Shown: one piece after another, positions 60,966-64,000 of the stretch
How the letters are laid out: every line of letters starts with the position of its first letter
Numbering within the stretch: the first letter of the stretch is position 1
Assembly: GCA_008933995.1 (NCBI GenBank)
Contig: WARS01000054.1
Span: 2,905,001 to 2,969,000, forward strand
Length of the DNA stretch: 64,000 nt
DNA from: Datnioides undecimradiatus
Taxonomy: Eukaryota > Chordata > Actinopteri > Lobotiformes > Datnioididae
Direction: 5' to 3'
Made by a program: the position numbers and the translations under genes
The notes under the pieces: generated by a model
The model's input: only the letters and a program-made list of their open reading frames with translations
Told to the model about the DNA's origin: nothing
Database searches by the model: none

Positions 60966-63900
60966 TTTTACAACAATCAAAAGACTGAACTAACTTCCAG
61001 CGCCACTAAGACACCGAGCCCATAATTCAGCTAGCGCTTAGTCTGTTTACTCATATTTAGTCTTTTTTAATCTTAGTTATGCTGTTTATGGTTTGTGCTG
61101 TGCTGTCTTACAGCAGTTCCCAATGAGTTTCTGGAGTTGTTGGGACCACGGAGCAGTGTTCGAGTGCAATGTTTCCTTTCGCTTTCGGAAACATCCCACT
61201 GTCACAGGCTTGCAGAGAGCACACAAACTAGTTTCAGACTGTTGCACCATCAACTTACGGAATTAACCGAAGTGTGTAAGTGCTGATGTGACGTTTGTCA
61301 TTTTAAGCAGAGGAAGAGACAGGAATCACAGGCTCGTCTTTAGCCAGCGCTGAGTGTTTGGTGCATTACTCTTTAATGAACAAGAGATGCTCAGCAGCTT
61401 TTGCTCAGGACACTCTTCTCATCCCCCCTTCTGCCTTCATTACGTTCACTCTATGGATATTTCTTCTCTTTTTATGTGATTCACATCGGCCTCCTGGAGG
61501 CGTGAACATCTGCAGGGAGAACGGTTCTTTCACAGGACATTTGTCCATGGCGACGTGGTGCGAAGCCCCAGTGGATTCCAGCCTTCACCCCTTCTTAACC
61601 CCTCGGTCTGCCTCCTGCGTGTGTTTGCTCAATTATGGATGATATTCTGTCCCTGTGTGAGTTATGAACACACATCGTCTTTGTGTCTCCTGCAGCCTCT
61701 GCAAGCCGGACAACGGCCGACTCACGGCGAGAGGTCAAGCACATGCGCACACATGGACACACAAAGGCCGTTTCATGCGAGATAGCACAGATGTATGAGA
61801 CCCTCCTCCTCCTCCTCAGTAAATTACTCCCAGCCCTGCAAAAGATGGGAGGTTATCTAAATGTGGAGGGGAGGGGCGGTGCGAAGCGAGTGTGTTTGGT
61901 CATGTGTCTGCCTCTGCTGTTAGCTTTGCTCTGTTGGTAGGTTACTGTCACTGCTGATGCAAATACAACAAAACTAACAGCAGGACATGAAGTGAAAGGT
62001 CTGACCTGGGGCACTCCTGGTTTTGACTGTGGCCTGCTGAAGTGTCTGCAGTCATACATAAATGATCCCTTGAGGAAGTAACATCACCATGCTGGAGGGC
62101 AATGAGCGCATGTGCAACATTATTAGTGTTAAAGATGCTGTCTGGCCATCATGCTATCATGCTATCCTTGTAATATTAATGATGGCTGTGCTTATTATTA
62201 AGGCCATCTCTGGAGCAGCATAGTTTCACCTTTTAAAGTTGATGTGATGAACATGTTGGCTAACAGCTGCTCATTTACATATTGAGCTGAAATGGAATAT
62301 ACAATAAGACTTCACTTGCTTTACAACAATAATCAATTTCTTTTAAAGTGACTCCCATCACATGCACTTACAGGGCAGCAATCTGTCCAAGCTTTTTGTC
62401 TTTTCCCTGTTATAATACTTGCTACTCACATATAGCCAACACTCAGACAGACCGCCGCGATGGCACCATTCATGGCTGCTGGGAGTCACAGATGGGACAC
62501 AAATGAATCATGAGCCATTTCACTTTGGACTAACAGCGGAGTGTATGAAAACACTGCATAAGTTAGATGGACGGCAACTCTAAAAAGACAAATATTCACG
62601 TTATGTCATATGTTCCAATACAAGCAGCTTTTATGCACATGTCCAATAACTGCTAATGGTAAAAGAAGGCAGCAGTATTGAGCTGTACTGCATGTGTGCA
62701 ACAGGATGGATGCATGCAGCCCGGTGTTAATCAGAGTTTCACAGCTCTGCAAGGCAAAGGAAGCTGCGCAGTTTTGCCATTTCACCCACATACTATGATC
62801 TGATGTGTTTAGGTACTCTTCAGCCATATACCCTGGCTCAATTTAATACAGCTGAGTATATGAGCAAACCAACACACTTAAATGTATCCCTGTCCAGCCC
62901 TCCAACATCCGATTATTTTAGGATTCTATTTTCGCTGTTAGCTATGTAGTTTACGGGCGAAGAGACCAAGTTTTATTTTAGCGCTGCAGCACGCCCCTGG
63001 TTATCCGGAGGCTGAGGCTGAATCTGAGCTGAAACAGCTGTAGTTCGTTCACATTTTGCAGCAGTAGAACTGTCTGAGGCAATACATCACTCACCATCGG
63101 CACTCACTGGACCGCCATAGAAAATGTGGCAACATTTATTTTATGGCTCATCTTATTCAGCATCACCTCAAGAAACCGACTGGCAGCTACTTATACAAAA
63201 GCTGAGATATGTTTAATACAACTGGATACAGGCTATACATGCCTAACTTGTTGTTTTTGGCACAGCATCTGTTTAAAAGCAGGTTTCCTGAGAAGCGTCT
63301 CACCAGGTCTCTTCACCTGGCTGAACACTGGCCCCTGTGCCATTTCAGGACAGAAAGTCATGGGTCAAAGTTTGAGTTCCTGTTCCAGTTAGGCTCTGTC
63401 TGAGGTTTTGCTGAACCAGACTTGCACAGTCTTGTCTATGGCGCAGATGTGATAATGAGATCTGTCATCCAAAAAGTGCAGAAAGGTCTAAAACAACCTA
63501 AACAGCCCCAGTCACAGGTCCTGGGTCCAGATCAAAGACCCGAGAGCACACATGAACATCCCTCTGACCAAACATCTCAGTGGATCCTCAACAAACATCA
63601 CATGAGCTAAACAGCTCTCACAAACACTCTAACCTTTGGCACAAACACAGCAAAGAGCAGCTGTAAGCCAAGGTCTCGCTGCCCGTCATGTGACCTATCA
63701 CCGATTAACAAAGTCAATATGTTTGCTGACTGAAGATGTTTGACTTGGATGCCTCAGTGTTGTTAGAATTACCGATCGTCTATAGGCTGAATGGACCGGT
63801 GCAATGGAATAGTGATATTTTGTGTTTTGTTAGTTAAGTTAGCCTGAGACAATGAGAAGGACTCCACTGAAAACTGGCCCACACATTTTGAGTCACTGAT

Positions 63901-64000
63901 TGCTTTTTCCTGCAATCAACAACTGTAAAGCATTATTAGAATCCTATGATCAAAGTTGATGCTGATTAATCACAGCATCCCCAGACTCAAGGCACAAAAA

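Larger units (their letters stand above)
57890..64000 (-). other. Septin-7 upstream intron running off the right edge
   Basis: I looked on the minus strand for the expected septin-7 N-terminal exon ([20 protein letters not shown]-type) and did not find it, so the intron is longer than 6.1 kb. The stretch has CA repeats (57896-57925, 58152-58176) and a palindrome at 60918-60965, and otherwise no feature that I can support. Confidence 0.55.

Noticed and set aside
57890-64000. A septin-7 first coding exon in the last 6 kb
   Set aside because: No minus-strand segment reads like the conserved septin-7 N-terminus with a phase-1 donor.

Overview
The window is vertebrate nuclear DNA, almost certainly from a ray-finned fish and probably a percomorph. 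Genes are built of many short exons with GT-AG introns. The encoded proteins match conserved vertebrate families. The intergenic DNA and introns carry CA/TG microsatellites and interspersed repeats that I recognise from memory as typical of spiny-rayed fish. There are no operons, CRISPR arrays, rRNA genes or recognisable tRNA genes. Every gene model below was built by joining exons by hand, checking splice sites and reading phase at each junction.

Left part (1-12 kb): exon 1 of a probable coq9 (minus) lies head to head with ciapin1 (plus, 1609-4037, complete, 313 aa). The same divergent pair occurs on human 16q21. ciapin1 is followed tail to tail by prmt7 (minus, 5388-10698, 17 coding exons, 685 aa, complete).

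Middle part (12-37 kb): exoc3l1 (minus, 12452-20355, 15 coding exons, 783 aa) includes a small first coding exon 2.2 kb upstream of the rest. A 4.2 kb intergenic stretch rich in repeats follows. Next comes an anillin paralogue (minus, 24621-36004, 23 coding exons, about 1313 aa, tentatively anln2). It has a 1.4 kb acidic central exon, a 22-nt microexon, the anillin homology region and a C-terminal PH domain. A truncated CC-chemokine gene (plus, 37518-37732) lies just beyond its promoter, with a possible second chemokine remnant behind it.

Right part (37.7-64 kb): septin-7 (minus, coding exons from 40135 to 57889) takes up the rest. It is complete from the P-loop to the C-terminal KGKIF end. 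Its first coding exon or exons, about 50 residues, lie beyond the right edge. The last 6 kb is intron with no exon that I can support.

The genes are independent housekeeping or cell-biology genes, not one system. CIAPIN1 acts in cytosolic Fe-S assembly, COQ9 in ubiquinone synthesis, PRMT7 in arginine monomethylation and EXOC3L1 in exocytosis. Anillin and septin-7 are physical partners in the cytokinetic ring, and human ANLN and SEPT7 are also neighbours, on 7p14. The window therefore joins genes that in human lie on 16q and 7p14. I found no previously undescribed multi-gene system. The most unusual items are the 22-nt anillin microexon, a 48-bp near-perfect palindrome at 60.9 kb, and the broken chemokine beside genes that flank CCL17/CCL22 in mammals.
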